Part shown: one piece after another, positions 1 to 10,900 of the stretch | How the letters are laid out: each line of letters opens with the position of its first letter | How positions within the stretch are numbered: the stretch's first letter is position 1 | Assembly (NCBI GenBank): GCA_004369085.1 | Contig: ML210147.1 | Coordinates: forward strand, 124,001 to 188,000 | Source: Coprinopsis marcescibilis | Taxonomy: Eukaryota; Basidiomycota; Agaricomycetes; Agaricales; Psathyrellaceae | Direction: 5' to 3' | DNA: 64,000 nucleotides | The notes under the pieces: generated by a model | What the model saw: only the letters and a program-made list of their open reading frames with translations | Databases searched by the model: none | What the model was told of the DNA's origin: nothing | Made by a program: the position numbers and the translations under genes

Positions 1-1016
1 CGGTGTTGAGGAAGGTCTGGAAGTTCCTCTCGGGGGTTTCAGGGGAGTTGATGGCAAAGACCATACCCTGTGCGCAGTGAGCGCCCTGTGCACAGTAAGC
101 CCAGATGGGCGCGGTGTCGTTGATGCGGATCTTGAATTCTTTTGGGCTAGTGCCGTCTGGGACAGGGATGCTGGAAGGATGTCAGAAGATGGGTCAAATG
201 ATCGCAAGAGCAGTTGAACTCACAATCCAGAATCGAACCCGGTGGCACCTGCAAGACGAGCGCATGGTTCAGCAAATGAACTACGGGTGATCGTGTGGTT
301 CTTGTTGCGGAACTCGAAAACGACTTCGTCGCCGATAGCAGCTTGGAGGGATGTTGGGTCGAAGGCAAGACCGGCGGGGCCACCAACGATAACCCTGTGC
401 GTGGTTCCGGCAGGTGCTGACGGGGCTGGTGCTGGTTCTGAGGTGGACGCGGGAGGAGCTGGGGTAGAAGCAGGAGGCGCAGCACCGGTTGCAGCAGCCT
501 TGAAGGCGTCGAATCTCTCTCCTGGATTTACGGCGAAGACCATTCCGCCACTGGAGCAGTGATTTCCTTGTGCGCAGTAGACCCAGATCGGATCATTGCT
601 GGTGATGTTGAGTTCAGCGACGGGGAAGCCCTCAGTTTGTTCCTGGGGAACAGGCCAGCTGATAGTAGGAGGACTTGATTAACAAACACCAAGGGAAACC
701 GATCAACCTCCAACTTACAATCCGGAGTTGAAGCCACCTGGGGCACGTTCGCAAGGATTGGCGAAAGTTGATTGAGTTGCAGTGTGATTTTTCTGTCTGA
801 AAATAAAGCGAATCTGATCTCCAGCAACGGCGGTCTGCAGAATGGTGAGGTCAAGCTGCTGGACATTGCTGGGTGACTTACAACAGATTCAGGCTGGAAA
901 AGCAGGACCTGGTCTCCGAGACCACCAACGGTAACTTCGAAAACCTCGCTTCGAACAACAGGAAGCAAGGAGCCGAGAAGGAGTGCGGCGCGAACTATAC
1001 TGGATGAGGAGAACAT
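1..1016 (-). CDS. Secreted protein with two cupredoxin domains (3' end off the window)
   Basis: The protein starts with a signal peptide (MFSSSSIVRAALLLGSLLPV, then VRSEVF). Two copies of the fungal cupredoxin-like domain follow, joined by an Ala/Pro/Ser-rich linker. Each copy shows the type I copper ligand pattern: His in KNHT, Cys in the YCAQG segment, the following His in NHC or AHC, and Met in GMVFA. Exon 1 is about 882-1016; the reading frame requires further introns near 660-720, 790-880 and 180-230. The frame is still open at position 1, where it reads FAINSPETPERNFQTFLNT. This family is usually annotated as extracellular serine-rich or plastocyanin-like protein. It is probably exported and may be GPI-anchored, but the C-terminus is not in the window. 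Electron transfer or copper binding is inferred from the ligands only. Confidence 0.85.
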
Positions 1017-1312
1017 GTTGTGGGTGAATTGAGAACGACCGGTCGTGAAATGGAATTAAGTGAAAGAGTCGAAAGGGATCAACCCAGAATATAAGGAAAG
1101 ACGGACAAAGGGCAAAGAGAAAAGTTGAGCATTCTTTGGACCATCGCTGTGCCTTCTTTATACTAGCCAAACCAACAATTGTGAGAGAATGTGGATAGCA
1201 ACCGACAAAACATACCAAAACAATCCATATGTCCGGCAATTTGGCCTTTTGTCCTGGGAACACTGCCTTTCTTGCTCAAATGAAAACGTTCATTCCACGA
1301 CACAACAATGCA

Positions 1313-2952
1313 TTATAAGTACAGTTCCACAAACTCTGCCCAACGTTCGATAATCGGTTTGACGATCCTCTCCCACTCCTTGTTTTCGTTATCGCCTTTG
1401 GTCCATCGCTGGAATTCAAAAATTTCCTTGTGCATGCTTCCGCAGTCAAGGCAACACTCCCTCTTCTTACCATCACTGGTGGCGGTTGCAAATTCGGAGG
1501 TTTGCTTGCAGTCCAGCGGCCATTTGGGGTCCAAGTAGACCCTAGTCGCCACAATATCCGCCAGTTCGAGGTGTATAAGCCGTTCTGCCCGTACGTTTGA
1601 AATGAATTTTACACCATCACCGGTACTGCCGATGATTACTCACCCAGTCGGTGACAACAGGGAGCTTTCGCACCGGGCTTAACTCTTCCCTTCATAAGGC
1701 TTGGCTGGCCTCCACTCTGGTCATCTTGCGGTGGGTAGTAACCCCGTAAGATTTGTTCTTTAGAACCACATTGCTTCGCCCATTCATCAATCCGCTTCAC
1801 CAGGTTGACTGCCCGTCCAACCTTGAGTTTGATGATAGGACCGTGTTTCTTCTCTGTAAATTAGATAGATTTATGATCATCACCTCTGCACAAGTTACGG
1901 AACACATGAATGCTATCTTACCCCTGATCTCAAAGGTATAGATGTATCCATCAACGTCAGAGCGGGAACGTGACCGTTCCATCTCGATTCGCAAAGCCAA
2001 TTGGGTCTCAACCTGAAGGTAGGCTGGAATGTAGTCTGGGACCATGTCATTTGAATGAGTGGGCGTGCGATAAAGATGGCACACACCATTGAACTTTACG
2101 AATTCCCCGTTCTTTTGGGTAAAGCATCCAGTCTGCCCTCCCAAAACTTCTTTGGTATGCTGGAAACAAAATCTTTCTAAAGGAGGTTCAAGTTCGTCAC
2201 CACTACTGTCATCATCGATGGCTTGTGCAAGTGCTGGTCCAGAACTAACTAGACGCGTGCATCTTTTCCCTGTTTTCGTGGTAGCAGCGCACTGCACCTT
2301 GCCTTCCTTATTGGGGGTCGATGGTGTAGATGGGCTTCCACTCGAAGAGATCTTCTCAACTTTAGTTGGCCGTTGAGGAGAACTAACTTTACCCGCACTC
2401 GGCCTCGGTTTAGAGGGCGTAGTATAAAGTGGTCGGATTTCCTCCAGGTCGCTCGGAGAGAAAGGGGAAGCCAATGGGGCAGATGAAGGTCTCACAGGCG
2501 TCGCCGATGTCCCCGGATGAAGAGCCATTTGCATGGTCAACGATTGCTGTTTCGGCGGAGAGTATGATGAGAATGGTGATGGCATAAGTGGTGGAGGAGC
2601 ACTGGATGCATGATGAAGAGGTGGTGGAACAGGATTCCCTGTGACAGCATATCCTGGATGGAAGCCTCCGATGAAACTGTTGCCACTACCAGCTACGGTA
2701 GCACTGGACGAGCCTAGGTTCAATGTGTTGAAAGAGTGAGCAAGTCCCTGAGCTTGCTGAGACATATAGGAGGGCTTTGGTGGCGGCTCTGGTGGGCGCT
2801 CGTCTTCATCGTCCTGGTGAAGAACTTGGAATCAGGCAATAGATAAATAGGATAAACGATCCGTCCCAGACCTTTTCCACAGATTTCACAATCTTCGTGA
2901 GCAGATTCTCGGTGAGCTCCTTGACCTTCTGTTTCGCGTAGGCCTTGGACAT
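1313..2952 (-). CDS. T5orf172 (DUF1766, GIY-YIG-like) domain protein
   Basis: The start is taken at 2952 (MSKAYAKQKVKELTENLL). A short intron ending in CAG then leads to DDEDERPPEPPPKPSYMSQQ, so the Met at 2765 is internal. The N-terminal half is Ser/Pro-rich and looks disordered. A CAATTKTGKRCTR ... RFCFQH segment suggests a small zinc-binding motif. The C-terminal domain contains GYIYTFEI, LKVGRAVNLVKRIDEW and AKQCGSKEQILRGYYP, the hallmark of the T5orf172/DUF1766 family, which is related to GIY-YIG nucleases. A Cys-rich segment (KKRECCLDCGSMHKEIFEF) comes near the end. Introns fall near 1857-1932 and 1580-1640. The family includes meiotically up-regulated yeast proteins. Nuclease activity is not shown by the sequence. 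The domain call is firm; the role is unknown. Confidence 0.8.
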
Positions 2953-3077
2953 GCTCAGTAGATCTTATCCAGAAATTGATTAAGAGTTCTCCTCTCACTG
3001 GCAGCAGTCTTGAAACGCGTCCGAGCGGAAGCTAATCACCCAAGCACGTGATCCCATCAGCATTCGTTGCCAAGCCC

Positions 3078-3086
3078 ATTCCCAGC
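3078..3086 (+). repeat. Left target-site duplication, ATTCCCAGC
   Basis: This 9-bp string sits directly outside the left terminal inverted repeat. It is repeated exactly at 3705-3713, directly outside the right one. A 9-bp duplication is typical of Mutator-superfamily insertions. Confidence 0.75.
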
Positions 3087-3168
3087 TAGACCGGTGACCA
3101 GTCGTGCGTGACTGTGCCAGGTCACGTTATGAAGACTGCCGTCTGTCGATATAACGACCGGTACAGCT
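3087..3168 (+). repeat. Left terminal inverted repeat
   Basis: This is the left arm of the element. It pairs with 3629-3704, starting with a perfect 13-nt end. A few extra bases lie near 3115-3120 relative to the right arm. Confidence 0.75.
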
Positions 3169-3180
3169 GGGTTTGAATTG

Positions 3181-3565
3181 NNNNNNNNNNNNNNNNNNNN
3201 NNNNNNNNNNNNNNNNNNNNNNNNNNNNNNNNNNNNNNNNNNNNNNNNNNNNNNNNNNNNNNNNNNNNNNNNNNNNNNNNNNNNNNNNNNNNNNNNNNNN
3301 NNNNNNNNNNNNNNNNNNNNNNNNNNNNNNNNNNNNNNNNNNNNNNNNNNNNNNNNNNNNNNNNNNNNNNNNNNNNNNNNNNNNNNNNNNNNNNNNNNNN
3401 NNNNNNNNNNNNNNNNNNNNNNNNNNNNNNNNNNNNNNNNNNNNNNNNNNNNNNNNNNNNNNNNNNNNNNNNNNNNNNNNNNNNNNNNNNNNNNNNNNNN
3501 NNNNNNNNNNNNNNNNNNNNNNNNNNNNNNNNNNNNNNNNNNNNNNNNNNNNNNNNNNNNNNNNN
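3181..3565. other. Assembly gap (385 N)
   Basis: This is a run of undetermined bases inside the inverted-repeat element. The inverted arms on either side are a plausible reason why assembly failed here. The true length is unknown. Confidence 1.
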
Positions 3566-3628
3566 CATTATGTCAGCTTGATGCCTTCCAAATCGGGTCA
3601 GCCACGGGCCCTCACCCAAAAATATTCG

Positions 3629-3704
3629 AGCTGTACCGGTCGTTGTATCGACAGACGCAGTCTTCATAACGTGACTTGCTCACGAACGACCGGTCACCGG
3701 TCTA
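3629..3704 (-). repeat. Right terminal inverted repeat
   Basis: This is the right arm of the element, the reverse complement of 3087-3168. It is followed immediately by the second copy of the 9-bp duplication. Confidence 0.75.
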
Positions 3705-3713
3705 ATTCCCAGC
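3705..3713 (+). repeat. Right target-site duplication, ATTCCCAGC
   Basis: This is an exact copy of 3078-3086, directly abutting the right inverted repeat. Confidence 0.75.
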
Positions 3714-3945
3714 TGCTGTTCTGTGGGGCTCATAGTCTTTTTTCGGTCAACGACGACAGCCACGACGACCAAGGTGTGTATTTCGAGTTATATAACTGTA
3801 GAAGACGAAATGCACTGGGCTCTGAGGACAAACGTTGATGTCAAGCACTACGCTCGACGCAGCGGCGGCTTAGAAACCCGTTAACTGATCTCTGGACATC
3901 TGCTCGTACTTATCAGCATATTGACTGTCCATTGCATTCAGGAAC

Positions 3946-5177
3946 ATGGAGGACGACCCAGGGCTTGCAGATTTCAAGAATGTGCTGGAAACTATGAGAG
4001 TCAGCATCTCTTCATCTCGAGGAGTTTTGAAATCTGTGTTGGATGAGTCGGTATTTATTCTTTTGCTTCGTTTCATGTTCCTACCACTCATCTTAGTAGC
4101 CGTCCGATATAGATTTCCGCGATGGGATTTCGCTGCTATCCTCGAAGCAGCATGTTTTGATTTCGTACCTTCGCTCGCTGGCCCTCATATCTGCTCGAAG
4201 AGCTCTGGGACATACTCTCAATGAACGGTCACAGACCCTTCAAGTCTTCAGTGCGCTTTCACGTGAACCCAGAGGAAACGATCTCGGTGATCAGATTGAT
4301 TCCACCATCGAAGGCCGCATCATTCTCGAAAAGATTGGTGCTCTAGAAAGTCGAATGCGCTACCAGATTGGAAAGCTGCTCAAAAGTGCAGAGGATTCTT
4401 CAACCGCGGAGGCTGTCAATGGTAACCGCTTTGACCACGTTTTCATTCACTTGGAGGATCGCTGACTCCCTTCCCTTTTTTCGTTCCCAAGATCCGCTTT
4501 CCTTTAGGCCGAACCCTGCCAACCTGGCTGACGACGGGACGGGCCACTCTGATGAAGAAAAGACTGTGTCTGAGCAGGTGTCCAAGTCTGATGTGTACCG
4601 GCCCCCGCAGCTCGCACCCATGCCGTACGTAGAAAAGCCAAGCAAGAAGGAAAGGAGAAGAGGACCTATACCGACCGCTCTATCTCAACTGGCGGCCGAC
4701 CCAAGCCGACCTCATGTCGAGTCGACGACAGGCCTGGGAGGCATTCCATCATTGGCCTCCGGCCGTGCCAAGTATCTCAAGCAGCTCACAGAATACGAGG
4801 AAGACAACTTTACCCGTGTCGTTACCAAAAAGAGCGAGGCTAAAAGGAGAGCTCGCGACGAAGAAGATCTGGCTCTCGGTGGAGACCTGGCAGACTCCGG
4901 CTCAGGACGCCGTCGCAGAAGGGCTGGCGGTCTGGAAGATGAGTTTGGTGACGTTCTGCGTAGCGTTGAACGGGGAATATCCAGGCATGGCACTGGGGAC
5001 GGGTACGAGGAACTCCGTGAAAGGGGTAAACGAAAAGATGTATTGTCAAGGAGCCGAATGACTCGCAGCAGGGACACGGATGACGTCGAGGTCGATGGCG
5101 AAAGACAACGCAAACGGAGCCGATTTGACCTTGAGGCGAAGAACATCAAGAAAAAGTTCAACAAGCGTTCCAAGTAG
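3946..5177 (+). CDS. LCP5: Neuroguidin / Lcp5-like U3 snoRNP-associated protein (Sas10/Utp3/C1D family)
   Basis: Exon 1 begins MEDDPGLADFKNVLETMRVS and ends near LDES. An intron of about 50 nt joins it to PSDIDFRDGISLLSSKQHV, giving the helical Sas10/Utp3/C1D domain that continues through LISYLRSLALISARRALGH. A second intron after EDSSTAEAVN leads to DPLSFRPNPANLADD. The diagnostic linker YRPPQLAPMPYVEKPSKKER follows. The C-terminus is very basic (RKRSRFDLEAKNIKKKFNKR). Members act in the nucleolus in early 18S rRNA processing with U3 snoRNA, and in animals bind eIF4E. At roughly 370-400 residues the length is usual for the family. The Met at 3946 is chosen because it continues straight into the conserved domain. 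Confidence 0.88.
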
Positions 5178-5519
5178 ACCCGATGTCAATCATTCACACA
5201 CAAAAGTAGTTAAGGCATCAATAATTGTAGCGTACCATTCCATAGAAACACTAGAGTACAATGCACGAGTTTACAAGTCCATTGTTCAAGGGAAGATTCG
5301 AGCTGCCGTCACGTCCATCAAAACTCGAACAATACGAGTTGCGTCCTTCCCACAAACCATAACAAAGTCCTTTTATCCCTCAGCTACCATGCCCCGTCCT
5401 GCAGGCTCCCTTGCCACCCCAAGACGCTGTCTCAGGCAGACACGTCTCTCCCTTACCCTTCTTATTTCTTTTTTCCATATAGTTTTCTAGTTTCTTTTCA
5501 CCGCGCTTGAGGCGCGTTT
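5178..5519. other. Intergenic region between LCP5 and the first four-TM gene
   Basis: About 340 nt hold the LCP5 3' UTR and the promoter of the next gene. The last part before the ATG is CT-rich (TTCTTATTTCTTTTTTCC near 5460), common in fungal promoters. I saw no gene. Confidence 0.6.
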
Positions 5520-7481
5520 ATGACGGTCATGGCCAGCTCTGAATCGAGCTCAACGTTGCATTCGACGATTGAGAATACTCCACAGTATCCCCCTGTGTTC
5601 TTGCGGTGTCGATCCATTGCTTTTGGTGAGTAAACCTTGTGCCATGGCCCGTGGATCACATAGACTACCTCTGCTGACCGACCTCTGTCCAGGTCTGATC
5701 TGTTTTCTCAGCTTCTTGTGGGCGATACTGTTATGCGTGGTTGCTTTTTTGCAATGGCAAATCCTCGATCAGCCGCAACGTAGGTGCTACCATCTACGAC
5801 CCTCGTAAAAGCTAATAGGAGGTGAAGAATCGTTCCTCTTGGTTATGCTCACGATTCATACCCTCACGATCATCGTCCTCATGTTCCTGTGAGTAGCACT
5901 GCTCGAGTAATGATGCGCCAGATTCACTAAATTGCAGCAGGCTTGTCAAGAACTTTCGAGCGTGGCTGGACGGTGCTCGTTGCCTCCTCGCCCTGATTGT
6001 GCATATTGGTATGGGATACATGTGTAAAATGGCAACTGTAACGTCCTCTGACACGTTAAATAGGTGTTGCGAGCGCGTTTGCATACTCGTCCCCCACATT
6101 TCGGTGCTCTCAAAGTGGTGGGTATTATATGATGTATTTACGGCCTGGAATGCTGACTCCCATCCGTTCCAGACAAACTTTGTTCTGCCCGAGTCTTCAC
6201 GATCTTGGCTACCAGCTGGCTGATACCAGTTTTGCGTGCGTGCTTGATCACTACCTCCAATACACCGCGCTAATGGTACTTTTATCAGTCATCGTTTACG
6301 CGATTTGTCTGTCTGTCGTTTCTTATCGTCTGAGACGCCTAGAAAAGACCCAAGAAAAAGAAACCGATGATTTGGAAAAGAGGTCGACGTTGACCCTTGA
6401 AGACGATGACCTGAAAAAGTGGAATCAGCCGTCTCCCAACCCTTCCAGCTTCTTTGCTGCACCTTTGACGCCAGGGACCCCGAAAAGCGAATACCCACCC
6501 CGACAGTCTATTCAGACCATTCTGCCAACTTCAAACTCAAACCCAACATATCCCTGGACACCGGACGTAACGAATAACGTTGTGAATAGCCACTCCTCAG
6601 AAAGTGAGGGTCTGCCTCAGCAATCGATTATGCCCACTCTGCCAATGAACTCGTCGTATCCTTTGGCCGCGTCGAGCCCCCCGGTGACCCAACCATATCC
6701 CTTTCACTACCCTTCGCGACGACCTACGTTGAGCACAGCTCCGTTGAATCCACAATTTACCCATGTACCGACGCCAACACAGAACGACTATTCCCCTCGC
6801 TCCGTTCCAAGACAATCGATGTCGACAATGTCATTTTTACCAGCGACTCCGAACTCCACCAGGAGCCCGTATCTTCCTCGACAGTCCACACTGAACATGG
6901 CAGGTATGCACCCAGGTTTGCCTCCAACGCCCTCGTCTACGAGGAGTCAGTATCTCGCTCGGCAATCCACTATGAGGATGCATCCGGGGGTCCCAAGCTT
7001 GCCTCCAACACCAGGTGGTGTTCAGCGATACCATTCCTTCCAGCCTTCAGTCTTGGTTATGCCCCCTCCAGCACAGGCTCTCGTTAGGTCACCTCAAAAC
7101 GGGGTTGCCCGCGGACAATTCCCACACCCCGGCCTCATACGACAGTCCGCCCCTCCAAAGCACCGTCCACCTCCCGTGAATACCAACATACCCCAAGCAT
7201 CGATAGCTACTGTAGAGCAACAGCGGAGGAGCATGCACTACTCTGCCCTGTTTCAGCAAGGCCCTCGTACACCGATAACGGCCCAGATGAACCCTATACG
7301 AGGCATCCCTGCTGAGCCTGTACCACCACTTCCTTCGCCCTGGAGACAGCCGTCGAGCAAGCACGACTCCAATTCGTCTACTTCTTCCTGGAGTCTGTAT
7401 GGCACAGGTACCGAAGAATCTTCAAGCCCCCGAACACCGACCCGACTATCGAAACCATCTCGAGCCAGCAAACTTCTTTAG
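5520..7481 (+). CDS. Four-TM protein with long Pro/Ser/Thr-rich tail (MARVEL-like, copy 1)
   Basis: Small exons encode MTVMASSESSST ... RCRSIAFG, then LICFLSFLWAILLCVVAFLQ, then GEESFLLVMLTIHTLTIIVLM, then RLVKNFRAWLDGARCLLALI, then a segment with CSARVFTILATSWLIPVLL that splices into IVYAICLSVVSYRLRRLEK. These make four hydrophobic segments. About 390 residues of low-complexity cytosolic-type tail follow, with repeated YLPRQST / YLARQST / PRQSMS motifs. The first intron lies right after the Gly of IAFG, as in three other genes of this window (26892, 29097, 32310). The architecture resembles fungal MARVEL-like membrane proteins. No function is known, and the tail motifs look like kinase sites. 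Joins near 6180-6290 were inferred from frame. Confidence 0.7.
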
Positions 7482-7907
7482 ATTTCAACAATTGTCACGA
7501 CCCAGTCCAAGTCCTACACACGAGCATACTCATTTCCAGACTGTATGTATAGTAATTATAGCAACTAGTAATACTCTCATGATCGGCAAGAGCTTTGGGT
7601 AGCCTGCTGTAGCCCATTGTATGTATTTTTACAACAGCATTCACTCTGTCTATGTACATCCTTTCGCCGAATGCCAAGTTCATAACGACGTCATTTACCC
7701 TACGCAAAGATAAACCAAAATGCGTAAGATGGGTTGTTCTTGATCGCGGTCAAACACGGCCGCTAACGGCAGTTCATAACTTGAGGAACAACTGCCATCT
7801 GCCGCTCACGTCACAGAACATTCCCTGCATTGCCTCTGCCAGCGAGGACTTTGTCCTACGACACACCGCAACAACCTACAAGCGAGGATCCAGCGCTTAT
7901 TTCTGCC
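7482..7907. other. Intergenic region, no gene seen
   Basis: It carries the 3' UTR of the upstream four-TM gene and the promoter of the IST1-TBC gene. An in-frame Met at 7830 could extend the next protein by 26 residues, but those residues are not conserved-looking. Confidence 0.5.
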
Positions 7908-10900
7908 ATGGCAGCTTTGGAGTGGGATCCCTCGGCGATCCGGGTGCGTCAAGCATTTCTGACTTTGTCTCCTGGCTATAACTTATGTATCCAACCTTTG
8001 TTTCAGTCGCACCTTCGTCTCACGCGACAACGGCTGGGCCAGTTGCAAGTAAAGCTGGACTCGGAGGGGAACACAACGAGAAAGGACATTGCGACTTTGT
8101 TGCAGCAAGGGAATGTGTGTCTTGCACGGGCCAAGGCATACAAACTTGTGCGGGAGGACACCTACGGGGACCTGCTGGATCTTTTAGAGAATGAGATAGG
8201 AACGTTGTTGGAGCATTCGGGGGAGCTTGATACAAGGCAAGTCTCTCGATGTAATGTACAAGAGTCTTTTCGGTTATAATTGACCTTGTCCTTCTAGTCC
8301 TATCCCAACACCAACGCTGGCTCAGCCCCTTTCAAGTATAATCTTTACCGCTCCATACATTCCCTGCAAAGGTATGTGGCCACGAGGAACTGTACTGCTA
8401 ACAAACATATAATCTGGTTACTCAGAGTTGGCCATTCTCCGCACCACCATTATACAACGCTTTGGCCCAGAGTTCGCAACTTCTGCCGCAAGAAACAAAG
8501 ATAATTGCATCCACCCCAGGATCGCTAAACTTTCCTCGCGTCCGATGCCGTCTGCGTCTATGTCGAACGCTTATCTGTCAAATGTTGCGCGAAGCTATGG
8601 TGTGAATTGGACACCAGATCCTCAACGCAACGACATGTGAGCCTAAACATCTTATAACCGTTCTGCAAGCTAATAAGTGGGTAGTTTGCCAGTTTTGTCG
8701 GAAATCCTGAACCCTCCACCGTCTGAATCCATCGATTTGACTGCTCTTCGTCGGTTTTGTTCCTACGGTAAATTCCCGTCCTCTAAGTTCAAGATTCCCT
8801 TCTGATGCCTTTGTTCAGGAATCCCTGATGAACCAGCATGGCTGAGACCGCGAATATGGAAGTGAGAAATGTTCTAATTGATGGAAGACGACGACGCTTA
8901 CGCTTCTCTTCAGGTTGTTTTTTGGGGTTCTTCCAAAGAAACGGGATTCATGGCGGCAGGAAATGTCAAAGCAGAGAGATTGCTACTATGTAAGATCCTC
9001 TCGAATACCACGAAGTCATCTAATTCCTTTGTAGGATCTCGTGCGCCGCCTCTTGGAACCCTACACATCTCTCCCCCCGCCATCTCAACCTCCACATCCC
9101 AGCGATGAAGCACTCCTGAATATTGTCCACCACTTGACTCGAATACCCCGTCAAATGTTTTCTCATCTAGCGCAATCTCCTGAGGAACTGCCTTCATGCC
9201 CTCTATCTACCAAATCATCTGATGAAATCAAGGTTCCCAATGCATTCGCACTAGACGATCGAATGAAGGCACTTCGGGAGAAAGATGGACAAGCTAACGG
9301 CAATGCGAATGGGAATGATGGCACCACTCCAGAAATATCACTTTCCAACTATGATACTTCTGCCGCGAGCCAAGATGGGTCCACTGAAACTCTCGTTGCG
9401 CCACGAGCATACTCCTTTGGCGATGGACATCCCTTACACTGCTCTGCTTTCCTTCGACTGCTGTTTATCCATGCCGCTATCAATCCAGGTCGGTTTTCAC
9501 CTCACATCCCTGCCCTTTTGGTCCCATTATACACGGCCTTGCACTCGGAAGTCGAGATTGAAGATCTCTCACATGTGGAAGCGGATACCTTTTGGCTTTT
9601 CGAAGCTATCGTGGCTGAATTCTCGGAACTTGACGAAGGCGAAGGAACCCAGAAGTGGATGAGCAAATTTGATCAGACACTTTCGTGGGCAGACCCCGAA
9701 CTGCATGAAAGTCTGGTAGGTTCGTTACCTTTTCTTTTGACTGTTGACTAAGTCGCATTCATAGACGTCCACAGGCCTGCAACCCTCGCTACCCCATTAT
9801 TCCTAGTACGTGTCATATTGCCCCTAACTATATATTTACTGACGTTGTCCTATTCCCCTTTTCATAGTCGTTGGCTCGCCCCTGTATTGACCTATACAAT
9901 TCCCATCCCTCCCATATTCCTGATCTGGGATGCCCTCTTCGCTCGCTTACCTCGGGAAAGAGATTTCAACCCCAAGTTGGACTTTATGGTCTACATTACT
10001 TCTTCCATGCTCACCGCTGTGAAAAAGGAGTTGTTGAGGTTTGTCCTTCCCCATGCAACATTACTACCGTGCTCAACATGTAGTGCAGACTGGGTCAGAG
10101 CCCAACTCCCAATGTGCCTTGGTGGGCAGACGGTGAGTCTGCGTTGGAAGGAAGGCCAAATGCAGACGGAGACCCATTTTTGGAAGGCCTCTCCCTACTC
10201 CAAGCGTATCCTTGCACATCTGTCGCTGATGCTGAACGCATCATACAGTGTGCGAACGACCTGTTGAAACGTCGTCAATACGAACAGCATAAGCCCCTCC
10301 CGAACCCCTCCGAGAACCAAGGTTTTGGTGCACGCCTACGACAAACAATGTGGAAAGGCTTCACGAATCAGTTGGATTCCCCAAACGAATCGCCTGACGA
10401 GGAACCGGAAACTCCGGTAGATGACGGTAACGAGACCGAAAGGCCCTCGCAGGAGACGACCGCATCCTCTTCCTGGTGGTCTAATCTGGCCGTGTCTCGA
10501 GCATCTCAAGTAGCCAATGAAGAGCAATCTCATCCTGAAGAAGATGAATCAGGATACTCCTCTTCTTCGACCAAGACAGCCAGCCTGTGGGAATATGCTG
10601 AAAAGTTGAAGGACTCTGACACTGCGGCCACCTTGGCCAAGGTCGGGACGAACTGGCGCGCCAAAGCGATGTCCGTAGGCTCCTGGGGCCACAGCAAAGC
10701 GAAGATGAGCCAGACGCCCCCGGTCTCTAACAGTGGAATCCTCGAACACGACACACGCCTTGGAGAAGGCCATAGGCGGGAATCCAGTTTGAGAACTGAA
10801 ATATTTGTTGCCCCTCCCTTCCCCTCTCCTCCCAATTCTCAGCGCAGTGACACCGACAGCTCGAGCTCGTCATCAATGTCACCCATCTATCCAGAACATC

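Larger units (their letters stand above)
3087..3704. mobile_element. Mutator-like (MULE/MITE) element with terminal inverted repeats, interrupted by an assembly gap
   Basis: The left end (3087-3168, starting TAGACCGGTGACC) is the reverse complement of the right end (3629-3704, ending GGTCACCGGTCTA). The match holds over about 75-80 nt with a few substitutions and small indels; the core GTCACGTTATGAAGACTGC is identical in both arms. Exact 9-bp direct repeats flank the element. Long inverted repeats with a 9-bp target duplication fit the Mutator superfamily. No transposase is visible, but 385 N hide most of the interior. As assembled it is about 618 bp, so it may be a non-autonomous element, or longer if the gap size is nominal. 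It lies between the divergent DUF1766 and LCP5 genes. Confidence 0.7.

Noticed and set aside
3122..3838. Open frames spanning the N run
   Set aside because: Their length comes from undetermined bases, and the remaining residues are the two inverted-repeat arms.
3870..4091. Minus-strand ORF of 73 codons upstream of LCP5
   Set aside because: It overlaps LCP5 exon 1 and its first intron, and has no recognisable feature.
8428..8640. Separate end of an IST1 gene at the TGA of 8638-8640
   Set aside because: It remains possible, but the GT-AG intron there keeps the frame perfectly into the TBC domain, so I favoured the joined reading.
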